Assembly: GCA_023231005.1 (NCBI GenBank)
Contig: JALNWG010000004.1
Span: 1 to 64,000 of the forward strand
Direction: 5' to 3'
Origin: Bacteroidales bacterium
Lineage (GTDB): Bacteria > Bacteroidota > Bacteroidia > Bacteroidales > FEN-979
DNA length: 64,000 bases
Part shown: one piece after another, positions 43,137 to 51,659 of the stretch
Layout of the letters: the number at the start of each line of letters is the position of its first letter
How positions within the stretch are numbered: position 1 is the first letter of the stretch
Program-made: the position numbers and the translations under genes
Notes under the pieces: model-generated
The model's database searches: none
What the model was told of the DNA's origin: nothing
The model's input: the letters and a program-made list of their open reading frames with translations, nothing else

Positions 43137-43499
43137 CTATTTCTTCTTTACTACAACAGGTTTAGTTTTAACGATTCCTTGAACCGTTGATTTGGGTTTA
43201 GCCGGTGTTTTTTGTAATGATTCTAATTTTTTTATCCGTTCCTCCATCTTTTTAATGTCGTCCTGAGTTGGAATATTTATTTTTTTCAACGTGTTTTTTA
43301 CGATGATTTGCATTTCGGTTTCAAAGTTCTTCCTTGTTTCAACCGACTTTTTCATCAAATGATCGTATAACTTTTTAGCATCTTCTTTGGTCAATTTATT
43401 TTCCTTGGCCATTTCTTTTGCCGACTGGGCAATTTTGTCGCCAGTCATAAAAGCATAATCAATGCCTTTATCGATCGATTTTTTTAATTCTTCTAACAT
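43137..43499 (-). CDS. phasin-like coiled-coil protein
   Basis: A 120-residue highly charged, helical protein: MLEELKKSIDKGIDYAFMTG, KLTKEDAKKLYDHLMKKSVE, and a lysine-rich, proline-containing tail ending VVVKKK. It resembles the phasin / PhaF-type family (poly(hydroxyalkanoate) granule-associated proteins) but also generic coiled coils, so the function cannot be taken as granule binding. It directly precedes ubiB (seven-base gap) and follows the IPExxxVDY-type gene by 15 bases, suggesting one transcript. Association with a membrane or lipid surface near UbiB is plausible. Confidence 0.72.
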   Translation of the reverse strand: MLEELKKSIDKGIDYAFMTGDKIAQSAKEMAKENKLTKEDAKKLYDHLMKKSVETRKNFETEMQIIVKNTLKKINIPTQDDIKKMEERIKKLESLQKTPAKPKSTVQGIVKTKPVVVKKK

Positions 43500-43514
43500 T
43501 TTAGGTCCTCCTTT

Positions 43515-43973
43515 TTATTTAATTGGTGAATATTTAATTTTCGTTTCCTTACGGATATTCATACAATGCATTTCAAGATCTGTTAAAAAAGTCTCATGAT
43601 TTTTGATCGTACTAAACCTGATCTCAAAAGAGGTCAGAACATTGGGAATTGTCCGAATGTTCTCCAGAAGATCATCTTTTTGTTGTTTTTTAAAGGGGCC
43701 TTCAACCAATAATAAAAAATCGGTTTGTTTCAATTCGGGTAATAAAATTGTTTCGGGGCCTCGGTTAGCAAGAAGAAAATATTCATTAAAACAATCTTCT
43801 TGGCTGCATGAATAAAAAGAGAACTCTCGAAAATCATCCAGTTTGATGAATTCCAATTCCAATTTTCTATTTAATAAAAAGGACAGACGGTAATCTTTCA
43901 GATGGCAGGAGATACCAAAAAGGGTGTAAAGGACTGGCTCTGATCTAACATCTGATAAGATTTTTTTGGCCAT
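43515..43973 (-). CDS. IPExxxVDY family protein
   Basis: A 152-residue protein, recognised by the motif LPELKQTDFLLLVEGPF (a variant of IPExxxVDY), and by its position beside rnc, fabF and acpP, which is conserved in Bacteroidota. It has no export signal or enzymatic motif and the family's role is unknown. Its promoter (TATCTTTG at 43999-44006) separates it from rnc. The variant Leu for Ile and Phe for Tyr in the motif is within what the family tolerates. It may be co-transcribed with the phasin-like and ubiB genes downstream. Confidence 0.8.
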   Translation of the reverse strand: MAKKILSDVRSEPVLYTLFGISCHLKDYRLSFLLNRKLELEFIKLDDFREFSFYSCSQEDCFNEYFLLANRGPETILLPELKQTDFLLLVEGPFKKQQKDDLLENIRTIPNVLTSFEIRFSTIKNHETFLTDLEMHCMNIRKETKIKYSPIK

Positions 43974-43998
43974 GATGCACCACTTTGTTTGTATAAAA

Positions 43999-44006
43999 CA
44001 AAGATA
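43999..44006 (-). promoter_or_regulatory. TAnnTTTG promoter -7 box for the IPExxxVDY-phasin-ubiB group
   Basis: On the minus strand TATCTTTG is a full match, 25 bases before the ATG at 43973. It lies just after the rnc stop codon. Confidence 0.5.
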
Positions 44007-44018
44007 ACCAATCCTGAT

Positions 44019-44759
44019 TTAAAGTTCAATATTTTCAAAATTTATTTTTTGCCAGGCTTTTTCAGCGGCATTTTGTTCTGCCCCTTTGATGGAATAATCC
44101 TGTCCTCTGCCTTGAACAACTCCATCAACAAAAAGTTCAACGATGTATTGTTTCTTATATCCTGACCCCACTTCATCAAGCACAGAAAACTGTATTTGTC
44201 GTTTCTCTCGCTGTGTCCATTCAATCATTTTACTTTTAAAATTCACTTCCTGATTTACCAGTTCTTCCAAACTAAAATAGTGAAGGATGATACGCTGGAT
44301 GATTAGTTTTTTGGAGAAATCATAGCCTTTATCCAAATAAATAGCCCCAATCAGAGCTTCAAGGGCATCTCCTTTAAAGGAACGGAATATATTGTTTGAA
44401 GCCCCGTCAAGTTGGATCAGTTGATCTATACCCATTTTCTGTGAAAGACGGTTAAGCATCGAACGGCTTACCATTTTTGATCTCATTTCCGTGAGGAAAC
44501 CTTCATCTTTGGTTGGAAATATTCTAAACAGATAATCAGCTGTTACCGAATCAAGAATGGCATCTCCTAAAAATTCAAGGCGTTCATTATTGACCTTCAA
44601 ACCATTGAGGGTTTCTTGAGTAGCTGATTTATGGAGAAAGGCTAGGTGATATAAATTAATATTGCCTGGTCTAAAACCAAGGATACCTTTTATAGCCTGT
44701 TTTAATTTCTTATCCGATAAAATTTCCGGAGAGTCCGGTCTGTAAGGTCTGAACCTCAA
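44019..44759 (-). CDS. rnc: ribonuclease III
   Basis: A 246-residue double-stranded-RNA endonuclease that processes rRNA precursors and other RNAs. Catalytic signature NERLEFLGDAILDSVTADYL (about 60-79) and GDALEALIGAIYLDKGYDF; the C-terminal double-stranded-RNA binding domain runs from about 170 with KYIVELFVDGVVQGRGQDYS and the KGAEQNAAEKAWQ helix. The start is a TTG at 44759: the frame is closed by a stop shortly upstream and has no ATG or GTG, so TTG is forced. It follows fabF with a six-base gap. Confidence 0.93.
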   Translation of the reverse strand: MRFRPYRPDSPEILSDKKLKQAIKGILGFRPGNINLYHLAFLHKSATQETLNGLKVNNERLEFLGDAILDSVTADYLFRIFPTKDEGFLTEMRSKMVSRSMLNRLSQKMGIDQLIQLDGASNNIFRSFKGDALEALIGAIYLDKGYDFSKKLIIQRIILHYFSLEELVNQEVNFKSKMIEWTQREKRQIQFSVLDEVGSGYKKQYIVELFVDGVVQGRGQDYSIKGAEQNAAEKAWQKINFENIEL

Positions 44760-44765
44760 AACAAA

Positions 44766-46016
44766 TCAAGGCTTAAATTTCGTGAAAATCACGGAAGCGT
44801 TATGTCCACCAAAACCGAAAGTATTACTCATGGCATAGTTAACAATGCGTTCTTGAGCTTTGTTAAAAGTAAAGTTCAAGGGAGCAATTTCGGGATCATC
44901 GGTAAAATGGTTAATGGTAGGCGGAACAATACTATTTATAACCGCTAATAAAGAGGCGATGGCTTCAATCGCGCCGGCAGCGCCAAGAAGGTGACCGGTC
45001 ATTGATTTTGTTGAGTTGATATTCATCTTAAAAGCATGCTCACCAAATAAGGCTACAATGGCTTTCGTTTCAGGGATATCGCCTGCCGGAGTAGAAGTCC
45101 CATGGGTGTTGATATGGTCGATGGATTCCTTTTCAAGTCCGGCATCAGACAACGCATTGCGCATGGCCAGAATGGCCCCAAGCCCATCGGGATGAGGTGC
45201 CGTCATGTGATAAGCGTCGGCTGATAAACCGCCGCCGATAATTTCACCATAAATTTTAGCGCCCCGGGCTTTGGCATGTTCAAGCTCTTCGAAAATCAAT
45301 GCTCCAGCACCTTCTCCCATTACAAAACCATCGCGGTCTTTGTCATAGGGACGTGATGCGGTGGCGGGATCATCATTGCGCGTAGAGAGTGCATGTAAGG
45401 CAGTAAATCCGCCAACACCAGCTTGTGTGATTGCTGCTTCCGATCCACCGGCAATAAAGACATCGGCTTTATTTAACCGGATATAATTGAAAGCATCGAT
45501 GAGGGCATTGGCAGAAGATGCACAAGCTGAAACCGTAGCGAAATTAGGACCATGAAACCCATATTTTATCGAAATATGACCTGCTGTAATGTCGGAAATC
45601 ATTTTCGGAATAAAAAATGGATTGAACCGGGGGGTTCCATCACCTGTAGCAAATGCGGTGACTTCATTAATAAAGGTTTCCAGGCCCCCAATCCCGGATG
45701 CCCAGATAACACCCGCCCGGTCACGATTCAGGGTGTTCAGGTCAAAGCCTGCATCCCGAAAGGCCTCGTCAGCACAAACAATGCCAAGATGTGAACACCG
45801 GTCGTATTTTCTGACCTCTTTACGGTCAAAATAATCATCCGGGTTGAAATTTTTCACTTCACAGGCAAACCGGGCCTTGAATTTGGAACAATCGAACCGG
45901 GTGATCGGACCTGCGCCACTAACTCCTTTGATCAGGTTTTTCCAGTATTCATCAACTGAATTTCCGATAGGCGTAAGCGCTCCAAGACCAGTTACTACAA
46001 CTCGCCTTAATTCCAC
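44766..46016 (-). CDS. fabF: beta-ketoacyl-ACP synthase II
   Basis: A 416-residue condensing enzyme of fatty-acid elongation. The active-site Cys-His-His set is visible: VSACASSANALIDAFNY (Cys), INTHGTSTPAGDIPETKA (His) and KSMTGHLLGAAGAIEA (His), with NTFGFGGHNASVIF at the end. Length is normal. It is the middle gene of acpP-fabF-rnc, 117 bases after acpP with a strong hairpin between them. Products: longer acyl-ACP chains for phospholipids and lipid A. Confidence 0.97.
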   Translation of the reverse strand: MELRRVVVTGLGALTPIGNSVDEYWKNLIKGVSGAGPITRFDCSKFKARFACEVKNFNPDDYFDRKEVRKYDRCSHLGIVCADEAFRDAGFDLNTLNRDRAGVIWASGIGGLETFINEVTAFATGDGTPRFNPFFIPKMISDITAGHISIKYGFHGPNFATVSACASSANALIDAFNYIRLNKADVFIAGGSEAAITQAGVGGFTALHALSTRNDDPATASRPYDKDRDGFVMGEGAGALIFEELEHAKARGAKIYGEIIGGGLSADAYHMTAPHPDGLGAILAMRNALSDAGLEKESIDHINTHGTSTPAGDIPETKAIVALFGEHAFKMNINSTKSMTGHLLGAAGAIEAIASLLAVINSIVPPTINHFTDDPEIAPLNFTFNKAQERIVNYAMSNTFGFGGHNASVIFTKFKP

Positions 46017-46051
46017 GTTTTACAGCTTTTATGGTTCATTGGTTAAAGGAG

Positions 46052-46072
46052 AACCCCGCTCTGAGCGGGGTT
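46052..46072 (-). terminator. hairpin between acpP and fabF (attenuating or end-of-transcript stem)
   Basis: AACCCCGCTC (46052-46061) and GAGCGGGGTT (46063-46072) form a near-perfect G+C-rich stem with a very small loop. No T-run of note follows on the minus strand, so it is more likely an RNA processing or partial-attenuation stem that lets acpP be made in greater amounts than fabF. Confidence 0.5.
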
Positions 46073-46133
46073 AAATCTCATCAAAATCTTGTAAGGAGTA
46101 CCATCATACATAAGCATTCCATTTATGGATAAC

Positions 46134-46370
46134 TTATTTTGTATTGTTCTCGATATAAGCAATGGCTTCTCCAACTGTGCTTATTTTTTCGGCCTGATCG
46201 TCTGGGATGGCAATATCGAATTCCTTTTCGAACTCCATAATTAATTCTACCGTGTCAAGTGAGTCAGCGCCGAGATCATTAGTAAAGCTTGCCTCAGGGG
46301 TTACTTCACTTTCATCAACACCAAGCTTATCAACTATGATAGCTTTTACTTTTGCTGCAATGTCAGACAT
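46134..46370 (-). CDS. acpP: acyl carrier protein
   Basis: A 78-residue acidic carrier. The phosphopantetheine site is S37 in NDLGADSLDTVELIMEFE, flanked by the usual four-helix pattern. It carries acyl chains in fatty-acid synthesis and is the first gene of the acpP-fabF-rnc cluster. A C-terminal run (YIENNTK) is normal. Confidence 0.97.
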   Translation of the reverse strand: MSDIAAKVKAIIVDKLGVDESEVTPEASFTNDLGADSLDTVELIMEFEKEFDIAIPDDQAEKISTVGEAIAYIENNTK

Positions 46371-46514
46371 GTTAATTTCTTTTTTGGTTAAACGGATTGC
46401 AAAGAAAAGAATATTCTTTATTACACCAACACTATTTAAGAATTTTTAACAATTCTAAAAATTTATATTGTTGGCATTGTGAGTTTTGTGAAATCTGTTA
46501 GGGTACCCAAGTGG

Positions 46515-46530
46515 AAACCTCAGGAGGTTT
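46515..46530. repeat. short perfect inverted repeat upstream of acpP and purN
   Basis: AAACCTC-AG-GAGGTTT, 7-base arms around two bases, in the divergent intergenic region between acpP (minus) and purN (plus). Could be an operator. As a terminator it would be short and its following T-run (ATTTCTTTT) is weak. Confidence 0.35.
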
Positions 46531-46596
46531 ATTTCTTTTAAATCAACGATTTCTTGATTTTCGAGTTAGGCCTTACAAATATTGTACCTAATTATT

Positions 46597-46604
46597 GTAT
46601 TTTT
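46597..46604 (+). promoter_or_regulatory. TAnnTTTG promoter -7 box for purN
   Basis: TATTTTTG is a full match 21 bases before the purN ATG. Confidence 0.5.
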
Positions 46605-46624
46605 GTTCCTGATAATAATGACTC

Positions 46625-47197
46625 ATGTATCGAATTGCTGTTTTCGCTTCCGGGAATGGGTCTAATGCCCAGCGGATTATCGAATATTTTGATCATCATC
46701 CACAGATCAAAGTTGAGATTATCCTCTCCAATAACCCGGCTGCTTATGTGCTGGAACGAGCAAAAAAATTAGGCATCCCATCCTTTGTCTTTAACCGCCA
46801 TGAGTTTTATGAATCCGATATCATTCCTGATTTTCTCGCCGCCCGGAATATCAATTATATTGTTCTGGCAGGATTTCTGTGGCTGGTCCCTGTGAATATT
46901 CTGAGATCATACGATCATCGTATTATTAATATCCATCCGGCACTCCTGCCAAAATATGGGGGCAAAGGGATGTATGGAATGAAGGTTCATGAAGCTGCCA
47001 TTTCTGCCGGCGATCCCGAATCAGGTATTACAATCCATTTTGTCAATGAAAAGTATGACAATGGAGCAATTATTTTTCAAGCCAAATGTGAAATTTCCAA
47101 AGGAGATACTCCGAATAGATTAGCAGAAAAAATTCACCAACTGGAATATCGGTATTTTCCTGAGATCATTGAACAAGTGTTGACGAGTAAAGCCTGA
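46625..47197 (+). CDS. purN: phosphoribosylglycinamide formyltransferase
   Basis: A 190-residue enzyme transferring a formyl group from 10-formyltetrahydrofolate to glycinamide ribonucleotide in purine synthesis. Visible: VFASGNGSNAQRIIEYF (phosphate loop), NIHPALLPKYGGKGMYG with the catalytic His/Asn region, and the DPESGITIHFVNEKYDNG segment with the catalytic Asp. Length is normal. It is convergent with pgi (11 bases between ends). Confidence 0.95.
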   Translation: MYRIAVFASGNGSNAQRIIEYFDHHPQIKVEIILSNNPAAYVLERAKKLGIPSFVFNRHEFYESDIIPDFLAARNINYIVLAGFLWLVPVNILRSYDHRIINIHPALLPKYGGKGMYGMKVHEAAISAGDPESGITIHFVNEKYDNGAIIFQAKCEISKGDTPNRLAEKIHQLEYRYFPEIIEQVLTSKA

Positions 47198-47208
47198 TAA
47201 GTCAACCG

Positions 47209-48552
47209 TCACAGTCTTTTTCTCAACGTTTCTGTTTCCTTTTCATATCCTGGTTTCCCGAGAAGCGCGAACATGTTATTCTTATATGCCTCCACACCGG
47301 GTTGGTCGAAAGGATTCACTCCAAGAGCGTACCCACTCAAAGCACATGCAAATTCGAAAAAATAGATGAGCTGACCTAACGTATTCTCGTTCACTGCCGG
47401 AATATGTATCCGGATATTGGGTACCCCACCATCAACATGGGCGAGGGTTGTCCCAAGTTCAGCCATTTTATTAACCTCCGATAAACGTTTCCCGGAAAGG
47501 AAATTGAGTCCATCAAGATTTTCAGGATCATTTGGAATTTGTAGTAACCGTTTGGGAGATTCAACTGAGATTACAGTTTCAAACAAGGTACGCATCCCAT
47601 CCTGGATATACTGTCCCATGGAATGAAGATCGCTTGTAAAAGTAACACCGGCCGGAAAAATGCCTTTCTTATCCTTGCCTTCACTTTCACCAAATAACTG
47701 CTTCCACCATTCAATCATGTATAGCAGATTGGGTTCATACGCCACCAGAATTTCAACAAGTTTCCCATTACGGAAAAGAATATTTCTTACGGCCGCATAT
47801 AGGGCACACGGATTTTGTTCACAATCGGAAGAATGAAGAGCTGCTTCCCGCATTTTTCGGGCTCCATCCAACAGAGAGACGATGTCGAATCCCCCTACTG
47901 CAACAGGCAATAAGCCAACCGGGGTAAGTACCGAATACCGGCCGCCAATATCATCAGGAATAACATAACAGGGATAACCTTCCGTATCGGCTAGCTTTTT
48001 AAGAGCACCCCGTGATGCATCGGTAATAGCAACAATTCTGCTCCGGGCATTTTCCTTCCCATACTTTTTTCCCAGATGGTTTTTAATCAACCGGAAAGCA
48101 ACAGCGGGCTCAGTTGTAGTCCCTGATTTCGAAATCACTGCAACGGCATAATCTTTTTGATTTAACATCCCTAATAACGAAGAATGATAATCTTCACTCA
48201 GATTTTCCCCGGCAAATACAATATGGGGATACCTCTTCTCCTTCTCCATCTGTTTAAAAGGATCGTTTAGCGCTTCAAGGATGGCTCGGGATCCCAGATA
48301 GGAGCCGCCAATCCCAATGACGACAAAGACCTCGGCTATTTTTGAAATTCTTTCTGCTTCTTTCTGGATTCGCTGAATTAAATCATGATCAATATTTTCA
48401 GGAAGATCAATCCAGCCTAAAAAATTATTGCCTTTCCCGGTCCGATTAACCAATTGCTGATGGCATTTAACAATTTCTTCCTGGAAACGCGGTAAACATT
48501 TATCACCGATAAAATTCTTGAGATTCCGGATGTCTAGTTGAAGATCGATCAT
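47209..48552 (-). CDS. pgi: glucose-6-phosphate isomerase
   Basis: A 447-residue enzyme interconverting glucose 6-phosphate and fructose 6-phosphate, of the short bacterial type. Two SIS folds: VVIGIGGSYLGSRAILEAL with the phosphate loop, VISKSGTTTEPAVAFRLIK with the serine cluster, GGRYSVLTPVGLLPVAVGG with the catalytic Arg/His region, and FEFACALSGYALGVNPFDQPGVEAYK at the end. On the minus strand a TATCTTCG box, one base off the -7 consensus, precedes the ATG, and a strong hairpin (48603-48638) shields it from upstream transcription. Confidence 0.96.
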   Translation of the reverse strand: MIDLQLDIRNLKNFIGDKCLPRFQEEIVKCHQQLVNRTGKGNNFLGWIDLPENIDHDLIQRIQKEAERISKIAEVFVVIGIGGSYLGSRAILEALNDPFKQMEKEKRYPHIVFAGENLSEDYHSSLLGMLNQKDYAVAVISKSGTTTEPAVAFRLIKNHLGKKYGKENARSRIVAITDASRGALKKLADTEGYPCYVIPDDIGGRYSVLTPVGLLPVAVGGFDIVSLLDGARKMREAALHSSDCEQNPCALYAAVRNILFRNGKLVEILVAYEPNLLYMIEWWKQLFGESEGKDKKGIFPAGVTFTSDLHSMGQYIQDGMRTLFETVISVESPKRLLQIPNDPENLDGLNFLSGKRLSEVNKMAELGTTLAHVDGGVPNIRIHIPAVNENTLGQLIYFFEFACALSGYALGVNPFDQPGVEAYKNNMFALLGKPGYEKETETLRKRL

Positions 48553-48602
48553 ATTCAGAAATTTTATAAAAACGAAGATAACAAGAAGGACTCAATAAAG
48601 AT

Positions 48603-48638
48603 AAAAAAAAGTGTGTTCACTTGCCAGAACACACTTTT
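48603..48638 (-). terminator. strong intrinsic terminator on the minus strand upstream of pgi
   Basis: A perfect 12-base stem, AAAAGTGTGTTC (48607-48618) with GAACACACTTTT (48627-48638), encloses loop ACTTGCCA. Read on the minus strand it is followed by an eight-T run. It ends transcription coming from the rprX upstream region toward pgi; what that transcript is remains open. Confidence 0.8.
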
Positions 48639-48748
48639 ACAATAGACAAATTTTAACTAATTTCTTCTTTGTATCCTTGTTTTTTTCGGAACAACACTGA
48701 TATAACAAACGATGCAAACAAAATTAGATTAAATCACAATCGGAAAGT

Positions 48749-48814
48749 GTTAAGGAATATTAATATACGTTAAATTTTGTTAAACCGAGGGGAAGTAATT
48801 TTTCGATACCTTTG
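48749..48814 (+). promoter_or_regulatory. rprX promoter with four TTAA cores spaced 10 bases apart
   Basis: TTAA occurs at 48750, 48760, 48770 and 48780, exactly one helical turn apart (as GTTAAG, ATTAAT, GTTAAA, GTTAAA). They end just upstream of where the -33 box should lie, and the -7 box TACCTTTG is at 48807-48814. Direct repeats with 10-base phasing are the usual binding layout of OmpR-family regulators, so these may be a binding site, perhaps for the regulator encoded next to this kinase. Confidence 0.45.
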
Positions 48815-48819
48815 ACACA

Positions 48820-50106
48820 ATGAATCGCCGAATTATCATTTTTACCATAATTGCCATGACCCTCTCCCTGATCGGATTGGTGAGCATCCAGATATACTGG
48901 ATCAAGAATGCTTCTGCAGTAAAGGAGGCTAATTTCCGCAGAAGCGTGAATGAATCCATGGTTAAGGTTGTACAAAAGTTGGAGCGTATGGAAAAAAACA
49001 AAGCCATGCAAACCAATCAATACGAAAGCATGCTGAATTTCAACCGTCATTTGGAATATGATGCCTTTGTTACCACGGGAGGCCTGGATTCGCTAATCTC
49101 CCTTGTTCTCAACATGCGCGGAATCGACACCCGTTATGAATTTGGGATCTATAAACCCGAGGGAAGTCAGTTTTTATTAGAAAAATCAACAAATTACCAA
49201 AATGAACTGATCCAGAAAGGCTATGCTTTCCCGCTTTTTCCCAACGACATTTATACCAGTCCTGAGTATCTCTGTATCTATTTCCCTCTTGAAAGACAAT
49301 TTCTTCTCACTGAGTTATGGGGGATGCTGCTGATTTCCATCATTCTGATCATCATCATTGTATATTCCTTTTCGTATACCATTACCACCATTTTCAGGCA
49401 GAAACGACTTTCCGAGATGAAAAATGATTTCATTAACAACATGACGCACGAGTTCAAAACACCTATCTCCACCATTTCTCTGGCATGTGAAGCATTAGAG
49501 GACAAAGATCTCCGCGGTTCCGGTGAGTTTTTAGACAGTTACCTGTCGATGATTCGGGAAGAGAACCGGCGATTGGCCGGCATGGCTGAAAAGATTCTTC
49601 AGACCGCTGTGATCGATAAAGGGCAGTTGAAGATGAACAAAGAGCAAATCGATGTTCATAAAATCATTGGAGACGTGGTTAAAAATATCCGGATTCAGGT
49701 CGAAATCAAGGATGGGGAAATCCGCCGGAGGTTGATGGCAACTCATCCAGTGATTGAGGGCGACAAAGTGCATGTGACGAACTTGATTTACAATCTGCTC
49801 GACAATGCCAACAAGTACTCTCCAAAAAAGCCATTGATCACCATTACAACTGAGAATGCGAGTAATGGATTGGTCATAACCATTGAAGATAACGGGATCG
49901 GAATTGGAAAAAATGATCAGAAAAAGATTTTTGATAAACTTTATCGTGTTCCTACCGGGAATATTCAAGAAGTTCGCGGGTTTGGATTAGGGCTGAGCTA
50001 TGTGAAAGCCATTGTTGAAGAACATCATGGGAAGATTTCCGTCGATAGTGAAGTGAATCGCGGGAGTAAATTTAAGGTCTTTCTCCCCAATATTATCAGA
50101 GAATAA
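48820..50106 (+). CDS. rprX: RprX-like sensor histidine kinase
   Basis: A 428-residue membrane kinase. Helix 1 about residues 4-28 (IIIFTIIAMTLSLIGLVSI), a periplasmic region to about 160, helix 2 about 164-185, HisKA with H210 in INNMTHEFKTPISTI and an ATPase domain with NLLDNANKYS, DNGIGIG and GFGLGLSYVKAI. It closely resembles RprX of Bacteroides and is followed after 34 bases by rprY. The -7 box TACCTTTG ends five bases before the ATG, so the message may be leaderless. The signal sensed is unknown. Confidence 0.87.
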   Translation: MNRRIIIFTIIAMTLSLIGLVSIQIYWIKNASAVKEANFRRSVNESMVKVVQKLERMEKNKAMQTNQYESMLNFNRHLEYDAFVTTGGLDSLISLVLNMRGIDTRYEFGIYKPEGSQFLLEKSTNYQNELIQKGYAFPLFPNDIYTSPEYLCIYFPLERQFLLTELWGMLLISIILIIIIVYSFSYTITTIFRQKRLSEMKNDFINNMTHEFKTPISTISLACEALEDKDLRGSGEFLDSYLSMIREENRRLAGMAEKILQTAVIDKGQLKMNKEQIDVHKIIGDVVKNIRIQVEIKDGEIRRRLMATHPVIEGDKVHVTNLIYNLLDNANKYSPKKPLITITTENASNGLVITIEDNGIGIGKNDQKKIFDKLYRVPTGNIQEVRGFGLGLSYVKAIVEEHHGKISVDSEVNRGSKFKVFLPNIIRE

Positions 50107-50140
50107 AATTGTAACTTGGTCGTTAATTTAGGAAATACCA

Positions 50141-50842
50141 ATGGAGAAAGCCCCAATTCGAATATTACTCGCAGAAGATGACCGGAACCTCGGCAATATT
50201 CTAAAGAATTACCTGGATGCCAAAGGGTATTCCACAACTTTGTGCATTAATGGTCAGGAAGCAACTGATTCTTTCCATAAAAAAGAATTTGACTTCTGTA
50301 TTCTGGATATTATGATGCCTGTAAAAGATGGTTTTGCTGTAGCTTCTGAGATCCGAAGCATCAATAAAAAAATCCCCATCCTCTTTCTTACCGCGAAAAC
50401 ATTGCAGGAAGATAAACTCAAAGGATTTGAGCTTGGAGCTGATGATTATATCACCAAACCATTCAGCATGGAGGAGCTTCTTGTTCGGATGCAGGCCATA
50501 TTAAGGAGGACTGATGAACCCAGAAAAGGTTCACCGAATGATTCAGTATATACTATAGGCAATTATACCTTCGATTATAACCGTCAAACGCTTATTATCC
50601 AAACAAAAGAACAGAAACTTACATCCAAAGAAGCAGGCCTGTTGAAGTTGCTTTGTTCCCATTCCAATGAAGTGCTTGATCGAAGTACGGCTTTGAAGGA
50701 GATTTGGAATGATGACAACTATTTTAATGCCCGCAGTATGGATGTTTATGTTGTAAAACTTAGGAAATATCTGAAAGAAGATCCAAAAGTTGAATTAATT
50801 AATGTACATGGAGTAGGTTTTAAACTGGTCATGAATCAGTAA
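50141..50842 (+). CDS. rprY: RprY-like response regulator (OmpR family)
   Basis: A 233-residue regulator, partner of the kinase upstream. Receiver domain with LLAEDDRN, phospho-acceptor D56 in CILDIMMPVKDGF and the LGADDYITKPFSMEELL block; winged helix with DNYFNARSMDVYVVKLRKYL and INVHGVGFKL. This closely follows the Bacteroides RprY sequence as I recall it. It controls stress- or redox-related genes in that genus; the target set here is not known. The rsmI gene follows on the same strand. Confidence 0.9.
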   Translation: MEKAPIRILLAEDDRNLGNILKNYLDAKGYSTTLCINGQEATDSFHKKEFDFCILDIMMPVKDGFAVASEIRSINKKIPILFLTAKTLQEDKLKGFELGADDYITKPFSMEELLVRMQAILRRTDEPRKGSPNDSVYTIGNYTFDYNRQTLIIQTKEQKLTSKEAGLLKLLCSHSNEVLDRSTALKEIWNDDNYFNARSMDVYVVKLRKYLKEDPKVELINVHGVGFKLVMNQ

Positions 50843-50867
50843 AACCTGAATCAACGTGCCCCCGGTC

Positions 50868-51548
50868 ATGTCACAACAAACACAATTGTTCATTGTCCCT
50901 ACTCCCATTGGGAATTTAGAGGATATTACCCTAAGAGCATTACGGGTATTCCGGGAGGTTGATTACATCCTGGCAGAAGATACCCGTACCACCGGAAATT
51001 TGTTAAAACATTATGAAATTGAAAAGAAAATATTTCCTCACCACCAGTTCAATGAACACCGGGCCATAGAAAATGTTGTAGAACGGATGAAAACCGGCGC
51101 TGTATTTGCGTTGGTGAGTGATGCCGGGACCCCTTCTATTTCCGATCCCGGGTTTTTATTGGTCCGTGCCTGTATCCGGGAAGGGATCAGAGTGGAGTGT
51201 CTCCCCGGCCCCACAGCATTTGTGCCAGCTCTTGTTAACTCCGGAATTGCTAATGACCATTTTATCTTTGAAGGATTTCTCCCTCATAAAAAAGGAAGAA
51301 ATACCCGGTTGACATCATTGGCTTGTGAAGAAAAAACCATGATATTTTATGAATCTCCCCACCGTCTTATCAAGACCTTGAATCAATTGGCAGAGTATTT
51401 TGGAGAAGACCGCTATGCTTGCGTTTCCCGGGAACTCACCAAGGTTTTTGAAGAAAACATCCGAGGTACTCTCAGGGAAATTATCGACTCCTTTGAAAAC
51501 AAAATGGTAAAAGGAGAAATTGTCATTGTGGTGGCAGGTAAAAAATGA
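50868..51548 (+). CDS. rsmI: 16S rRNA (cytidine-1402-2'-O)-methyltransferase RsmI
   Basis: A 226-residue SAM-dependent methyltransferase of the tetrapyrrole-methylase fold that 2'-O-methylates C1402 of 16S rRNA. Visible: LFIVPTPIGNLEDITLRALR, AEDTRTTGNLLKHYEI, ALVSDAGTPSISDPGF, ECLPGPTAFVPALVNSG, IFYESPHRLIKTL and the C-terminal AC-RELTKVFEE segment. The ATG at 50868 is used; a GTG four codons earlier is possible. It follows rprY by a short gap on the same strand. Confidence 0.93.
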   Translation: MSQQTQLFIVPTPIGNLEDITLRALRVFREVDYILAEDTRTTGNLLKHYEIEKKIFPHHQFNEHRAIENVVERMKTGAVFALVSDAGTPSISDPGFLLVRACIREGIRVECLPGPTAFVPALVNSGIANDHFIFEGFLPHKKGRNTRLTSLACEEKTMIFYESPHRLIKTLNQLAEYFGEDRYACVSRELTKVFEENIRGTLREIIDSFENKMVKGEIVIVVAGKK

Positions 51549-51659
51549 TTCTTATTGATGGAAGCATATCAGGTCTCTTCCCTCATCAATTCTCCTCAAA
51601 ATGACAACCCGAAAATATTTGAACCAGTATACCTTTGCATTACGCTAACGAAGCATGAC

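Noticed and set aside
42389..43165. 258-residue frame on the plus strand opposite ubiB
   Set aside because: It is a long antisense frame of a well-conserved gene; its residues show no family pattern.
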